A DNA stretch of 64,000 bases from Moraxella oblonga NBRC 102422 (GTDB lineage Bacteria > Pseudomonadota > Gammaproteobacteria > Pseudomonadales > Moraxellaceae): NCBI RefSeq assembly GCF_001598275.1, contig NZ_BCYQ01000010.1, positions 27,926-91,925 on the forward strand, given 5' to 3'. Both the position numbers and the translations under genes were made by a program. The notes beneath the pieces were generated by a model. It was not told where the DNA came from and did not search any database. It saw only the letters and a program-made list of their open reading frames with translations. This document shows positions 1 through 9,727 of this stretch, piece after piece. Numbering within the stretch: position 1 is the first letter of the stretch; each line of letters opens with the position of its first letter.

Positions 1-1267
1 CGCTAAATTTGACAGGTAGGGCGGTCTCGGTAACCACGATGGTTTCACTCGGCAATCTAACCTCTCGTGCGACTTTGATACCGTCAGCAGTATGAGGGTC
101 AATTAGGTCATTATCACTTTCATAAACCGCTTTAATGGTGGCAATTCTATCAGCGTGGGTAGATTTACCAGACACAAAGCCGTATTTATTTTGAGCATCA
201 TTTAAAAGATGAGATAAATCAAAGCCCTGACCGCTATTCACATCATTCCATAATTCATTTAATTTTTGGCTATCTTTACCAACCAATAAATAAATAAAGC
301 GTTCAAAATTAGAAGCCTTTGAAATATCCATTGATGGGCTTGATGTTACATAAGTCTGGCTTGCCTTTCTTGGAATGTATTTACCTGTTTTAAAAAATTC
401 ATCTAAGACATCATTTTCATTGGTAGCGACAATCAATCGCTCAATCGGTAATCCCATTTCTTTGGCAATATGACCTGCACAAACATTACCAAAATTACCA
501 GACGGCACACAAAAGCTCACTTTTTGGTTATTATTATCGGTGGCATTAAAATAGCCTTTAATATAATAAACGATTTGGGCAAGAATACGACCCCAGTTAA
601 TAGAATTGACCGTACCCAAACTGTATTTTTCTTTAAATGCTTTATCTTGTTGCAGAGCCTTGACAATATCTTGACAGTCATCAAACATTCCTTCAATGGC
701 GATATTGTGAATATTATCGTCCATTAAACTATACATTTGAGCCCGTTGAAATTCACTCATTTTACCGTGTGGCGACATCATAAAGACTTCAATATTTTTT
801 TTACCACGCAAGGCATATTCGGCAGCAGAGCCTGTATCGCCAGAAGTTGCTCCAATGATGGTCAGTCTTTGTCCTTTTTTAGCCAGCACATATTCAAAAG
901 CATTACCCAAAAATTGCATTGCCATATCTTTAAAAGCAAGGGTAGGTCCATTAGACAACTCTAAGATTTTTATCCCATCTTTTAGCGAACGCACAGGCGT
1001 AATGTCATCACTATTAAATACCGCTTTGGTATAGGTTTTATCAATTAACGCTTTTAAATCATCTTTATCAATGTCGGTAGCAAATAAAGACATCACTTCA
1101 AATGCCAAATCAGGATAATTTAAGCCACGCCACTTATCCAAAGTCGCTTTATCAATTTGTGGATAGCTTTCTGGAAGCATTAAACCGCCATCAGGTGCAA
1201 GCCCCATCAAAAGAACTTCGCTAAATGGCATTTTTGGCGTGTTACCACGAGTGCTGATATATTGCAT
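1..1267 (-). CDS. thrC: Threonine synthase (partial, C-terminus beyond the window)
   Basis: Threonine synthase converts O-phosphohomoserine to threonine with pyridoxal phosphate, the last step of threonine synthesis. I translated the reverse strand by eye from the ATG at 1265-1267. The protein begins MQYISTRGNTPKMPFSEVLL and stays open to the window edge, giving 422 codons. The PLP-lysine motif GPTLAFKDMAMQ (Lys about residue 113) and the phosphate-binding stretch GATSGDTGSAA are intact. An AAGG box lies 8 bases before the ATG. The last residues are missing only because the window ends. Identity is firm from these motifs. Confidence 0.95.
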   Translation of the reverse strand, partial: MQYISTRGNTPKMPFSEVLLMGLAPDGGLMLPESYPQIDKATLDKWRGLNYPDLAFEVMSLFATDIDKDDLKALIDKTYTKAVFNSDDITPVRSLKDGIKILELSNGPTLAFKDMAMQFLGNAFEYVLAKKGQRLTIIGATSGDTGSAAEYALRGKKNIEVFMMSPHGKMSEFQRAQMYSLMDDNIHNIAIEGMFDDCQDIVKALQQDKAFKEKYSLGTVNSINWGRILAQIVYYIKGYFNATDNNNQKVSFCVPSGNFGNVCAGHIAKEMGLPIERLIVATNENDVLDEFFKTGKYIPRKASQTYVTSSPSMDISKASNFERFIYLLVGKDSQKLNELWNDVNSGQGFDLSHLLNDAQNKYGFVSGKSTHADRIATIKAVYESDNDLIDPHTADGIKVAREVRLPSETIVVTETALPVKFS

Positions 1268-1297
1268 AATTGTTACCTTTAAAAAATTAACTCGTCA

Positions 1298-1344
1298 GGT
1301 GCATATAATGCACCAGTGAATTTATTTGGTGCGTAATACACACC
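1298..1344. repeat. Two tandem GGTGC...GCACC palindromes
   Basis: Two short palindromes lie between thrC and the orphan antitoxin gene. At 1298-1314 the arms GGTGCAT and ATGCACC flank ATA. At 1328-1344 the arms GGTGCGT and ACACACC flank AAT, with one mismatch. A third copy of the same design, GGTGCGTACAACGCACC, occurs at 11674-11690 in front of another unknown gene. This suggests a small dispersed repeat family; its function is unknown. Confidence 0.55.
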
Positions 1345-1360
1345 TTACGGTTATTGAAAT

Positions 1361-1606
1361 TTAATGAATTAAGAATAATTCTTCTTCGCTCATTTGCCAA
1401 TCATCAGACAATTTAAAACTTCCTTTACCTTGATATAATCCAAATTGGCGTTTACTACTATTATTAACTTGACTTTCTTGATTTTTAATTTGGTAATCAA
1501 GCATTACCAAATCAATATAATCAAAAATAGATTGTTGTTTTTGAACAGGTAACGCTTGTATATGCTGTATTGCCTGTTCAATCGTTGTGGTTGCAACCAA
1601 ATTCAT
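1361..1606 (-). CDS. Orphan antitoxin-like protein (DUF2281-type tail)
   Basis: An 81-residue protein. Residues 1-45 are a helical segment rich in Gln and Ile. The C-terminal part (RQFGLYQGKGSFKLSDDW, then EEELF) closely resembles the tail of the antitoxin encoded at 3035-3283, and this kind of tail normally docks into a PIN-domain toxin (DUF2281-like antitoxins). No toxin gene follows: the next reading frame on this strand is thrC, 93 bases away. It is therefore either a solitary antitoxin or the relic of a pair. The family assignment is by tail similarity only. Confidence 0.6.
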   Translation of the reverse strand: MNLVATTTIEQAIQHIQALPVQKQQSIFDYIDLVMLDYQIKNQESQVNNSSKRQFGLYQGKGSFKLSDDWQMSEEELFLIH

Positions 1607-3016
<1,410 letters not shown>

Positions 3017-3034
3017 TGATTAGGGAGGGCAGTC

Positions 3035-3283
3035 ATGCTACAAAGTTATCAAGCAGTCATCGAGCAAGGTCAATTAAAATGGCTAGATGCACCACCGCAA
3101 GTGCAAAATGCTCGTTTGATTGTTACGCTTTTGCCTGATGATTTGGCATTTAACCAATCTGAAACCTATGATTTAAATAAAAAAGGTGAAAGACGATTTG
3201 GTTTTATGCAGGGGCAAGGTGCTTTTCCTGATGACATCAACAAATATGATGATGAAGTAGCGAAGCTTTTTGGTGTAGAATAA
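3035..3283 (+). CDS. Antitoxin of a PIN-toxin pair (DUF2281-like)
   Basis: An 82-residue protein lying 18 bases after pheS, with its own GGGAGGG ribosome-binding site. The N-terminal half (MLQSYQAVIEQGQLKWLD) looks like a small beta-rich domain. The C-terminal tail has RRFGFMQGQGAF, then DD...DDEVAKLF, the pattern of antitoxin tails that bind VapC-type toxins. Its stop codon overlaps the toxin start (TAATG), so the two are translationally coupled. In type II systems such a protein would block the toxin and repress the operon; no typical DNA-binding motif is obvious. Confidence 0.75.
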   Translation: MLQSYQAVIEQGQLKWLDAPPQVQNARLIVTLLPDDLAFNQSETYDLNKKGERRFGFMQGQGAFPDDINKYDDEVAKLFGVE

Positions 3284-3663
3284 TGTATTTATTAGATACA
3301 CACATTATTGTATGGCTTGCCAGAGAGCCTCATAAACTTGATGAACGCATTAAAACATTGCTGTTGCAGAAAAATGCTCGCATTTATTTTAGTGCGGTCA
3401 ATTTGTGGGAAATTGCCATTAAAAATGCGTTAGGTAAAAAAGATTTTAATATCGATGTTGAATTGTTGTATCAACAATTGATTGAAAATCAATATTTACA
3501 ATTGCCTGTTTTATCAAAACATTGTTATCCAATCAAAAATTTACCCCTACATCATAAAGACCCTTTTGATAGAATGTTAATCGCCCAAGCAATTAGTGAA
3601 AATCTTACATTGATTACCGAAGACCATTATATTTTACAATATCCGCATGTAAAAATTTTTTAA
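3283..3663 (+). CDS. PIN-domain toxin (VapC family, COG3744-like)
   Basis: A 126-residue PIN-domain ribonuclease. The acidic metal-binding residues are visible: Asp5 (YLLDTH), Glu43 (NLWEIAIK), Asp93/Asp96 (HKDPFDRMLIAQA) and Asp114 (ITEDHY). VapC toxins usually cut tRNA or rRNA; the target here is unknown. It is clearly paralogous to the toxin at 14534-14926, sharing HKDPFDRMLIAQA. It ends only 23 bases before pheT, so pheT is probably read from the same transcript. Confidence 0.85.
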   Translation: MYLLDTHIIVWLAREPHKLDERIKTLLLQKNARIYFSAVNLWEIAIKNALGKKDFNIDVELLYQQLIENQYLQLPVLSKHCYPIKNLPLHHKDPFDRMLIAQAISENLTLITEDHYILQYPHVKIF

Positions 3664-3686
3664 AAACAGTTAATTTTGAGAAACTT

Positions 3687-6074
3687 ATGAAAATCAGCGA
3701 AAACTGGCTTAGACAATGGGTCAATCCTGCCAACACCTCTGCCGAGCTTGGCGAGCAACTCACCATGCTTGGGTTAGAATTAGATGATATTATTCCCATT
3801 GCTCCCGATTTTAGTGGCGTGGTGGTCGGTCAAGTCATCACTTGTGATAAACACCCCGATGCCGATAAACTCTCCGTGACTACTGTCAATGTTGGTGCAG
3901 ATGCTCCTTTACAAATCGTCTGTGGAGCAACCAATGTGCGAGTAGGATTAAAAGTAGCAGTAGCGACTGTTGGGGCGGTATTACCCCCCATTGATGGTAA
4001 AGAATTTAAAATCAAAAAAGGCAAACTGCGTGGTGTAGAGAGTCAAGGCATGCTGTGCGGTGCGTCCGAGCTTGGACTCATTGATGAGATTGATGGACTG
4101 TTGGAGCTTGATGATGATGCACCGATTGGCGTGAATGTGCGTGAATATTTGGGATTGGACGGTCAGATTTTTGATGTGGCAATTACCCCCAATCGTGGCG
4201 ATTGTTTGAGCGTATTGGGTTTGGCTCGTGAGATTGGCGTGATTAATGGCTTATCCCTAAACCGCCCAGAAATCACCACCACCGCCCCCACGCTGGATAA
4301 AGCGGTAGCGGTCAAAGTAGAAAACCCCACCGCCTGCCCACGCTATCTGGCTCAGTACATCGGAGACATTGACCGCACCATCAAGACCCCAAAATGGCTA
4401 AAAGATAACCTTGTCGCAAGCGGACTTCGCACCCATAATTTTTTGGTAGATGTTACCAATTTTATCTTATTAGAACTGGGTCAACCGCTACATGCCTTTG
4501 ATGCTGACAAAATTGTCGGCGGTATCACGGTGCGTCTTGCCCATGCAGGCGAGACGGTGGAACTCCTAAACGAACAAACCATTACCCTAAGCGGTGACGA
4601 GCTTGTCATTGCCGATGACGTGGGCGTGCTTGCTCTGGCGGGGATTATGGGCGGGGCTCGCTCGGCGGTTACTGATGAGACGGTAAACATCGTGCTAGAA
4701 TCTGCTCATTTTAATCAGCTTGCCATCGCAGGACGAGCCAGACGCTTTGGCTTGCACACGGATGCCAGTGCCAGATTTGAACGAGGGGTAGATTTTGAAT
4801 TACCCAAAATCGCCCTAGACCGTGCCACAACATTGATTGCAAGTATTGCTGGCGGACAAGTGGGACAAATTACCCTAGCGAAGAGTGTGGCAGATTTACC
4901 AAAACGCAACACCATCAGTGTGCCATTTGCCAAAGTAGAAAAACTGCTTGGCATTAGCCTGCCAAGCGATGAGATTATGGAGCTATTAGACCGCCTAGAA
5001 ATCTATACCACCTTTGACGGCACGGCATTTACCTGCCAGCCCCCAAGTCACCGTTTTGACCTTAATATCAGCGAAGACATCATTGAAGAGATTGCTCGTG
5101 TACATGGCTATGCCAATATCGCCCCACGCCTGCCCGAATTTGCGGTAGATATGAGCTATGATGATACGGCGGATTTGACACATATGCTCAAACTGACCCT
5201 CGCCAAACAAGGCTATTTTGAGGCGGTGAGTTTTAGTTTTTGTGATGAAAAATTAGAAAAACTGCTTCACGATGACAAACTGGGCGAGATATTACCTCTT
5301 GCCAATCCCATCTCATCAGAGCTTGCGGTGATGAGACGTACCTTGTTATCAAGCCTACTACCCATTGTTGGTCACAACCTAAACCGTCAGCAGGCAGATG
5401 TGCGGCTGTTTGAAGTGGGTTTGTCGTTTGTGGGTAAAGATGTGGCAAGCCTTGCTCAAACCCCAAGCCTTGCTATTATTGCCACAGGACGAGCAACTAA
5501 CAGCATTCATGGCGTGCGTGATGTGGATTTTTATGACCTAAAAGCCGACATTGAGAGTCTTTTGCCTGCTCATATCGTGCCAAGCTATGAGCGTGCGGAT
5601 TTGGCGTTTTTGCATTCAGGGCAAAGTGCCTATTTGGTGGTAAATGGTGAAAAAGTGGGTTACTTTGGACAGCTTCACCCCAGTATTGCAAGCGTGCTTG
5701 ATTTGCCGATTGTGTGGGTGGCTCAATTTGAGCTTGATAAACTCATCAACTTGCACCGCACCATGTCAGCGGTTAAACTGCCAAGTAAATTCCCAAGTGT
5801 TCGCCGTGATTTGGCGTTCTTTGTGGATGAATCTTTGACATGGCAAGAAGTTGCTGATACCGTGCGTGCGTGTGCAGGCGAGTATCTGACAGATGTAACG
5901 CTCTTTGATGTCTATACAGGTGATAAACTGCCAGAGGGCAAAAAATCGTTTGCCTTTACCATGACGCTTGAAAACCGCTCGGCTACTTTGTCTGATGATG
6001 AGATTAAGGCACTCATGGATAAAGTGGCGATTGCTTTGATGAATGAATTTAATGCCAAACTTCGTGATAGCTAG
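3687..6074 (+). CDS. pheT: Phenylalanine-tRNA ligase beta subunit
   Basis: The 795-residue beta subunit binds tRNA-Phe and edits mischarged Tyr-tRNA-Phe. In order it shows an EMAP-like tRNA-binding domain (about 40-150, GQVITCDKHPDADKLSV), the B3/B4 editing domain (about 200-400), the B5 domain, a catalytic-like core, and a C-terminal ferredoxin-fold anticodon-binding domain (about 700-795, SKFPSVRRDLAFFVDE). The length matches the E. coli protein. The PIN toxin gene lies directly upstream instead of pheS. Confidence 0.96.
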   Translation: MKISENWLRQWVNPANTSAELGEQLTMLGLELDDIIPIAPDFSGVVVGQVITCDKHPDADKLSVTTVNVGADAPLQIVCGATNVRVGLKVAVATVGAVLPPIDGKEFKIKKGKLRGVESQGMLCGASELGLIDEIDGLLELDDDAPIGVNVREYLGLDGQIFDVAITPNRGDCLSVLGLAREIGVINGLSLNRPEITTTAPTLDKAVAVKVENPTACPRYLAQYIGDIDRTIKTPKWLKDNLVASGLRTHNFLVDVTNFILLELGQPLHAFDADKIVGGITVRLAHAGETVELLNEQTITLSGDELVIADDVGVLALAGIMGGARSAVTDETVNIVLESAHFNQLAIAGRARRFGLHTDASARFERGVDFELPKIALDRATTLIASIAGGQVGQITLAKSVADLPKRNTISVPFAKVEKLLGISLPSDEIMELLDRLEIYTTFDGTAFTCQPPSHRFDLNISEDIIEEIARVHGYANIAPRLPEFAVDMSYDDTADLTHMLKLTLAKQGYFEAVSFSFCDEKLEKLLHDDKLGEILPLANPISSELAVMRRTLLSSLLPIVGHNLNRQQADVRLFEVGLSFVGKDVASLAQTPSLAIIATGRATNSIHGVRDVDFYDLKADIESLLPAHIVPSYERADLAFLHSGQSAYLVVNGEKVGYFGQLHPSIASVLDLPIVWVAQFELDKLINLHRTMSAVKLPSKFPSVRRDLAFFVDESLTWQEVADTVRACAGEYLTDVTLFDVYTGDKLPEGKKSFAFTMTLENRSATLSDDEIKALMDKVAIALMNEFNAKLRDS

Positions 6075-6116
6075 GATTGTTCCAGCCAACACTAAAAAAC
6101 AAAACTAGGAGACAAC

Positions 6117-6401
6117 ATGACAACACTTACCAAAGCAGATATGGTCAATCACCTGACCATTCGTCTGCGTATGAGTCGCCAAGACGCACGCCTGTTGGTG
6201 GACAAATTTTTTGATGAAATGAGCCAAACGCTCGCCTCTGGCACCGAAGTTAAATTATCAGGTTTTGGCAATTTTGAACTTAAAAACAAAAAATCCCGCC
6301 CCGGTCGCAACCCTAAAACAGGCGAAGTCGTCCCTGTCAATGCTCGCCGAGTCGTTACCTTCAAGGCGGGACAAAAGCTTAGGAGTGAAATCAAACCCTA
6401 A
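6117..6401 (+). CDS. ihfA: Integration host factor alpha subunit
   Basis: A 94-residue HU/IHF-family DNA-bending protein, which pairs with IhfB to bend DNA at specific sites. The DNA-contacting beta arm contains GRNPKTGE with the intercalating proline, and the flanking signature SGFGNFELKNK is intact. Start context is GGAGACAAC-ATG. pheS-pheT-ihfA is the conserved gammaproteobacterial order; residues near the N-terminus (TKADMVNHL) fit the alpha rather than the beta subunit. Confidence 0.93.
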   Translation: MTTLTKADMVNHLTIRLRMSRQDARLLVDKFFDEMSQTLASGTEVKLSGFGNFELKNKKSRPGRNPKTGEVVPVNARRVVTFKAGQKLRSEIKP

Positions 6402-6427
6402 AATTTGTAAAAAACTACAAAAAAGAC

Positions 6428-6455
6428 TTGCATTGTGGCAAAATCGTGCTATAAT
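6428..6455 (+). promoter_or_regulatory. Promoter of tRNA-Ser
   Basis: A TTGCAT box at 6428-6433 and a perfect TATAAT at 6450-6455, spaced by 16 bases, sit 18 bases upstream of the mature tRNA-Ser 5' end. The -35 is weak against TTGACA, but the same TTGCAT/TATAAT design recurs before rpsJ and rplN. Confidence 0.7.
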
Positions 6456-6473
6456 ATCCGCCATATTTAGCAC

Positions 6474-6563
6474 GGTGAAATGGGTGAGTGGCTGAAACCG
6501 CACCCCTGCTAAGGGTGTATACGGGAGACTGTATCGAGGGTTCGAATCCCTCTTTCACCGCCA
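6474..6563 (+). tRNA. tRNA-Ser (anticodon GCT)
   Basis: A 90-base class II tRNA. The acceptor arm GGTGAAA pairs with TTTCACC, followed by discriminator G and an encoded CCA. The anticodon stem-loop CACCCCTGCTAAGGGTG carries GCT, which reads AGC/AGT serine codons. The long variable arm expected of tRNA-Ser (TACGGGAGACTGTA) is present, and the T-arm has GGTTCGAATCC. Confidence 0.97.
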
Positions 6564-6602
6564 TTTATTTTTATCTTAATGATAAAATAATGTGAAAAAG
6601 GC

Positions 6603-6630
6603 TTGACATACTGATAAAATCCTGTATAAT
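6603..6630 (+). promoter_or_regulatory. Consensus promoter of tRNA-Arg
   Basis: Perfect TTGACA (6603-6608) and perfect TATAAT (6625-6630) with a 16-base spacer, 25 bases upstream of the mature tRNA-Arg end. It is the strongest sigma-70 type promoter seen in this window. Confidence 0.88.
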
Positions 6631-6655
6631 AGCCCACCACAACATTAGTTGTTTT

Positions 6656-6732
6656 GCACCCGTAGCTCAGTTGGATAGAGCACTTGGCTACGAACTAAGG
6701 GGTCGGGAGTTCGAATCTCTCCGGGTGCGCCA
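6656..6732 (+). tRNA. tRNA-Arg (anticodon ACG)
   Basis: A 77-base tRNA. GCACCCG pairs with CGGGTGC, then G and an encoded CCA. The anticodon loop CTACGAA carries ACG, which after inosine modification reads CGU/CGC/CGA. The D-loop (AGCTCAGTTGGATAGAGC) and T-loop (GTTCGAATC) are standard. Confidence 0.97.
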
Positions 6733-6738
6733 TATAAT

Positions 6739-6776
6739 AAAACCCAAAACTTAATAAGTTTTGGGTTTTTTATTTT
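6739..6776 (+). terminator. Intrinsic terminator after tRNA-Arg
   Basis: A 14-base perfect stem (AAAACCCAAAACTT / AAGTTTTGGGTTTT) with a three-base AAT loop, followed by TTTATTTT. It lies 6 bases after the tRNA 3' end. Confidence 0.9.
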
Positions 6777-6877
6777 CAAAACTCCGACCAGACACGTCCG
6801 TGTGATAAATTTGGGTTTTTTGCCATTTTTTAGGTTTATTTGTGTTACAATAAATAAATTTTTCATCAATTACTATC

Positions 6878-7504
6878 ATGTCAAAAAACACGCCCCAATC
6901 AACCACACCTCCTCATCAACACCCCACAACCAACGATTCAGAGACGCTTGTCATTGCCAAGCCTGTGGTGCGTCTTATGGCAGTTGTGTATGATGGCATG
7001 CTGATTTTGGCAAGTTTGTTTTTGGTGGGGACGATTTTGTCGGTGGTGGGGACAATTTTGCTCATGGACGTGGGTGAGACCGCCCAACAAGCAAAAAGAT
7101 TGCCTTTGTGGTATCAAAACGGTGTGATGACACCTGCTTTTGTGCTGACGCTTGTGGGTTTTTATGGGTTGTTTTGGCGAAAATCAGGGCAGACACTTGG
7201 TATGCAGACGTGGCGATTGCAGACAGTAACGAGTGGTGGTCAGCTTTTGACGTGGGGGCAAAGTTTTCGTAGGATTTTTAGTGCGTGCCTACTTCCGCTA
7301 CTATGTGCGACTGTTGGTGGGGTGCTACATGGTTCACGTTTGTCTATTTTGATGAGTGCATTTTTGGGGTTTTTGTGTAATTATCTGTTTTGTATATTGA
7401 ACCGTCAAGGCTTATCCGCCCATGACATCATGTCAAATACCATGACACTCAAAATTCCCAAACATCAACACGCAAGTATTTTTGAACGATTTAAACGCAA
7501 ATAA
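6878..7504 (+). CDS. RDD-family membrane protein
   Basis: A 208-residue integral membrane protein. After a polar, Thr/Pro/His-rich N-terminus (1-28) come three or four hydrophobic segments (about 38-62, 83-103, 130-150, 153-172). The RDD-family pattern is visible: VRLMAVVYDGMLI in helix 1 and SGQTLGMQTWRLQ between helices. RDD proteins are widespread and poorly understood; some have been linked to ion transport. The gene has its own terminator and no functional partner beside it. Confidence 0.8.
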   Translation: MSKNTPQSTTPPHQHPTTNDSETLVIAKPVVRLMAVVYDGMLILASLFLVGTILSVVGTILLMDVGETAQQAKRLPLWYQNGVMTPAFVLTLVGFYGLFWRKSGQTLGMQTWRLQTVTSGGQLLTWGQSFRRIFSACLLPLLCATVGGVLHGSRLSILMSAFLGFLCNYLFCILNRQGLSAHDIMSNTMTLKIPKHQHASIFERFKRK

Positions 7505-7516
7505 CTCAAAATAAAT

Positions 7517-7551
7517 AAAAGCCCATTTACCAAGCGATAAATGGGCTTTTT
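7517..7551. terminator. Bidirectional intrinsic terminator
   Basis: A 13-base stem (AAAAGCCCATTTA / TAAATGGGCTTTT) with a CCAAGCGA loop, flanked by A and T runs on both sides. It can end transcripts of the RDD gene (+) and of the secreted-protein gene at 7562-7969 (-), which converge here. Confidence 0.88.
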
Positions 7552-7561
7552 ATGGGGTGAA

Positions 7562-7969
7562 TTACTGGGGATTTACCACAACATTTTGGCTACCTTGAAT
7601 GATGATTTCGGCAGGACCATCAACAGTAAAGCGAGTTTCATTTGGACTCATGTTTTGACTATTGATATAATCATCATAAGCACCAGTACAGCCCACACAA
7701 CGTTTTAGGTCTTCCCAAGGTTGGCGAACAAGCAAGTTGGCAGAGCTTTCTGCACTGCCCGATGCCAACGAAAATGGCAAACCAATCAAGTGAATGGCGG
7801 TGCCAGTTACAGCTTTTACAACTTGAAATGGCTTAACCAAAGCCACATCGGCTGCTACGGTGGCGTAGGTCGGTCCAAAGTCTGCTTCATCAACTTCAAC
7901 GGCAGCGTGAGCCTGAGTACCGATGATGGCGGTTGCAAGTAGGGCAATAAGAGTGTGTTTGATTTTCAT
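7562..7969 (-). CDS. Small secreted protein of unknown function
   Basis: A 135-residue protein with a clear Sec signal peptide: MKIKH, a hydrophobic core, and a likely cleavage after AHA (residues 21-23). The mature part has a Gly/Ala/Ser-rich hydrophobic middle (about 51-80, AVTGTAIHLIGLPFSLASGS) that could insert in or lie on a membrane. A CVGC pair (about 92-95) could form a disulfide or bind metal. The C-terminus is beta-like (AEIIIQGSQNVVVNPQ). I do not recognise the family. RBS AGGA before ATG. Confidence 0.75.
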   Translation of the reverse strand: MKIKHTLIALLATAIIGTQAHAAVEVDEADFGPTYATVAADVALVKPFQVVKAVTGTAIHLIGLPFSLASGSAESSANLLVRQPWEDLKRCVGCTGAYDDYINSQNMSPNETRFTVDGPAEIIIQGSQNVVVNPQ

Positions 7970-8099
7970 AATAAATCCTTAGCAGGTGTACCACCAAATT
8001 TTGGCGACAATTTTACACTAATATAAACAATTTTATCAATCTTGGCAAGATAATTTGCTAAAAAAGGCTTGGGCGGTGTGTTTTTCCGACAAAATACCA

Positions 8100-8864
8100 T
8101 CAGGATTCATGGTTTGGTATGGTTGGTTTGACCAAAGTTTTTGCCATAAGCAATCCAAATTCAAACAAAATACACATTGGTATGGCAAGCATGAGCATGC
8201 TGGCTCCGTCTGGGGGTGTGATGATGGCGGATACAAAAAAACAACCCACAATGATGTATCTGCGTTTATCGGCGAGCCATTGGGGACTGACGATTTTCAT
8301 CAGTACCAATAATAAAGTAGCAACTGGGATTTCAAACATAAGCCCAAATACCAAAAATAGCTTAACAACAAAATCAAGATAGCTATCAATATCGGTCATG
8401 GGCAGGACGTTATCAGGGGCAAATAACACCAAAAATTTAAGGGCTGGAATCAGAACGACAAAATAAGCAAATGCCACGCCCACATAAAATAAAATAATGG
8501 CTGATAATAATAGGGGAATGACGGTTTTTTTTTCGTGTTTGTAAAGTGCAGGTGAAATAAAGCCCCAAAGCTGACCGATGATGAGAGGTACACAAATAAA
8601 AATCGCCACAAAAAAGGCGAGTTTGATGGGGGCTAAAAACCCAGAAGTTACTTGAGTGGCGATAAGGCTGGCGTTGTTTGGTAAAAGGGACACCAACGGA
8701 TTGGAGATGATGTCATATAATGGGCGACTAAAATACATCAAGGGCAAAAACACCACCAAAATACCCATAAGTATGCGGATAAAGCGTGTGCGTAACTCGG
8801 CAAAATGTGCCATGAGTGGCATATCGCCGTCTTTATCTGTTTTGGGGGTGGGTAGATGATTCAT
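8100..8864 (-). CDS. tatC: Sec-independent protein translocase TatC
   Basis: A 254-residue, six-helix core of the twin-arginine translocase, which recognises RR signal peptides at the inner membrane. Family features are the N-terminal MPLMAHFAELRTR, the conserved FLAPIKLAFF region, SPALYKHEKK, and the late AIITPPD motif. The start overlaps the tatB stop by four bases (ATGA). A run of nine A (plus-strand T at 8525-8533) encodes the EKK of HEKKT; it is in frame here. Confidence 0.95.
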   Translation of the reverse strand: MNHLPTPKTDKDGDMPLMAHFAELRTRFIRILMGILVVFLPLMYFSRPLYDIISNPLVSLLPNNASLIATQVTSGFLAPIKLAFFVAIFICVPLIIGQLWGFISPALYKHEKKTVIPLLLSAIILFYVGVAFAYFVVLIPALKFLVLFAPDNVLPMTDIDSYLDFVVKLFLVFGLMFEIPVATLLLVLMKIVSPQWLADKRRYIIVGCFFVSAIITPPDGASMLMLAIPMCILFEFGLLMAKTLVKPTIPNHES

Positions 8865-9328
8865 TTGTTTGTTTGGTATAAAAGTTGGTCTGCTTTATAA
8901 TTGGGCATAAAAGGGGCGGGTGGTAGGCGACGTTTTTTGTCGTAATCGCCAAGCAGAAAAAATTGGTTGGTCATGGGTAGGGTAGGTGTGTCGCCATTTT
9001 GTGTGTTTTGCCAATCTGATAGCAGGGCATTTTGGCTGGTACGTGCTTCATGCTCGGCTTGTTCAATCTTGGTTTGCAATTCTTGTACTTGAGCCCTCAT
9101 TTTGGCTTCGGAAGCACGAATTTCAGCAATTTGGGCTTGTAATTCATTTTGCAATTCGGTGAGTTCAAGCTCGCTCACAAGCTCACTTTGTAGTCGTGCA
9201 GACATACGGCGAAACTGACCGTACCATTTGCCGAGTGTGCGTGCAGTGATGATGAGTTTTTCAGGACCTAAAATGATAAGTGCGATGATGCCAAACAGTC
9301 CTAGCTCAAACAACCCAAGATTAAACAT
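8861..9328 (-). CDS. tatB: Sec-independent protein translocase TatB
   Basis: A 155-residue Tat component. One N-terminal membrane helix (MFNLGLFELGLFGIIALIIL) is followed by the GPEKL hinge, an amphipathic helix, and a long charged coiled coil (about 45-100) typical of TatB rather than TatA. With TatC it forms the signal-peptide receptor. It starts 11 bases after tatA and overlaps tatC. Confidence 0.9.
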   Translation of the reverse strand: MFNLGLFELGLFGIIALIILGPEKLIITARTLGKWYGQFRRMSARLQSELVSELELTELQNELQAQIAEIRASEAKMRAQVQELQTKIEQAEHEARTSQNALLSDWQNTQNGDTPTLPMTNQFFLLGDYDKKRRLPPAPFMPNYKADQLLYQTNK

Positions 9329-9339
9329 GGTGGATTAAA

Positions 9340-9552
9340 TCAAACCGTTTCATCTTTTTTGACTTTAACTTCTTCAACTTTGATTTCTTGAGCTTGGCTA
9401 AGAGCGGGCTTTTCTTCGTCTTTGACGGCATCTTTGAAGCCTTTGACGGCTTGCCCTATATCTTTACCTGCATTTTTAAGTTTGCTTGTGCCAAAAATGA
9501 CCACTACCACCACCAATAGGATTAGCCAATGTGCGACTGAAAAACTGCCCAT
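9340..9552 (-). CDS. tatA: Sec-independent protein translocase TatA
   Basis: A 70-residue pore-forming Tat component: a short N-terminal helix ([20 protein letters not shown]), the FG-TSKLKN hinge, an amphipathic helix ([18 protein letters not shown]) and an acidic/basic tail. It is first in tatABC. The region back to hisIE is 175 bases, so it may have its own promoter, although none is clear-cut. Confidence 0.93.
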   Translation of the reverse strand: MGSFSVAHWLILLVVVVVIFGTSKLKNAGKDIGQAVKGFKDAVKDEEKPALSQAQEIKVEEVKVKKDETV

Positions 9553-9727
9553 AATTTACCTTTCAAAATCAATAAACAATATCTCTAAATCCACAATTTT
9601 GATTTATCAATAATAGGTTTGTTCTGATTGTATTGTTCTATTATTTTAGAATCAATCAGTGGATTGTACAGAGAACAAGATGAGAGAGTATTAGTTTAAC
9701 ATAAAAACCCAATAAAGTAATCTAAAA

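Noticed and set aside
6645..6869. A 74-codon reverse-strand open frame across tRNA-Arg and its terminator
   Set aside because: Its GEIRTPDPLVRSQVLYPTEL stretch is the well-known false translation antisense to a tRNA; the tRNA explains the conservation.
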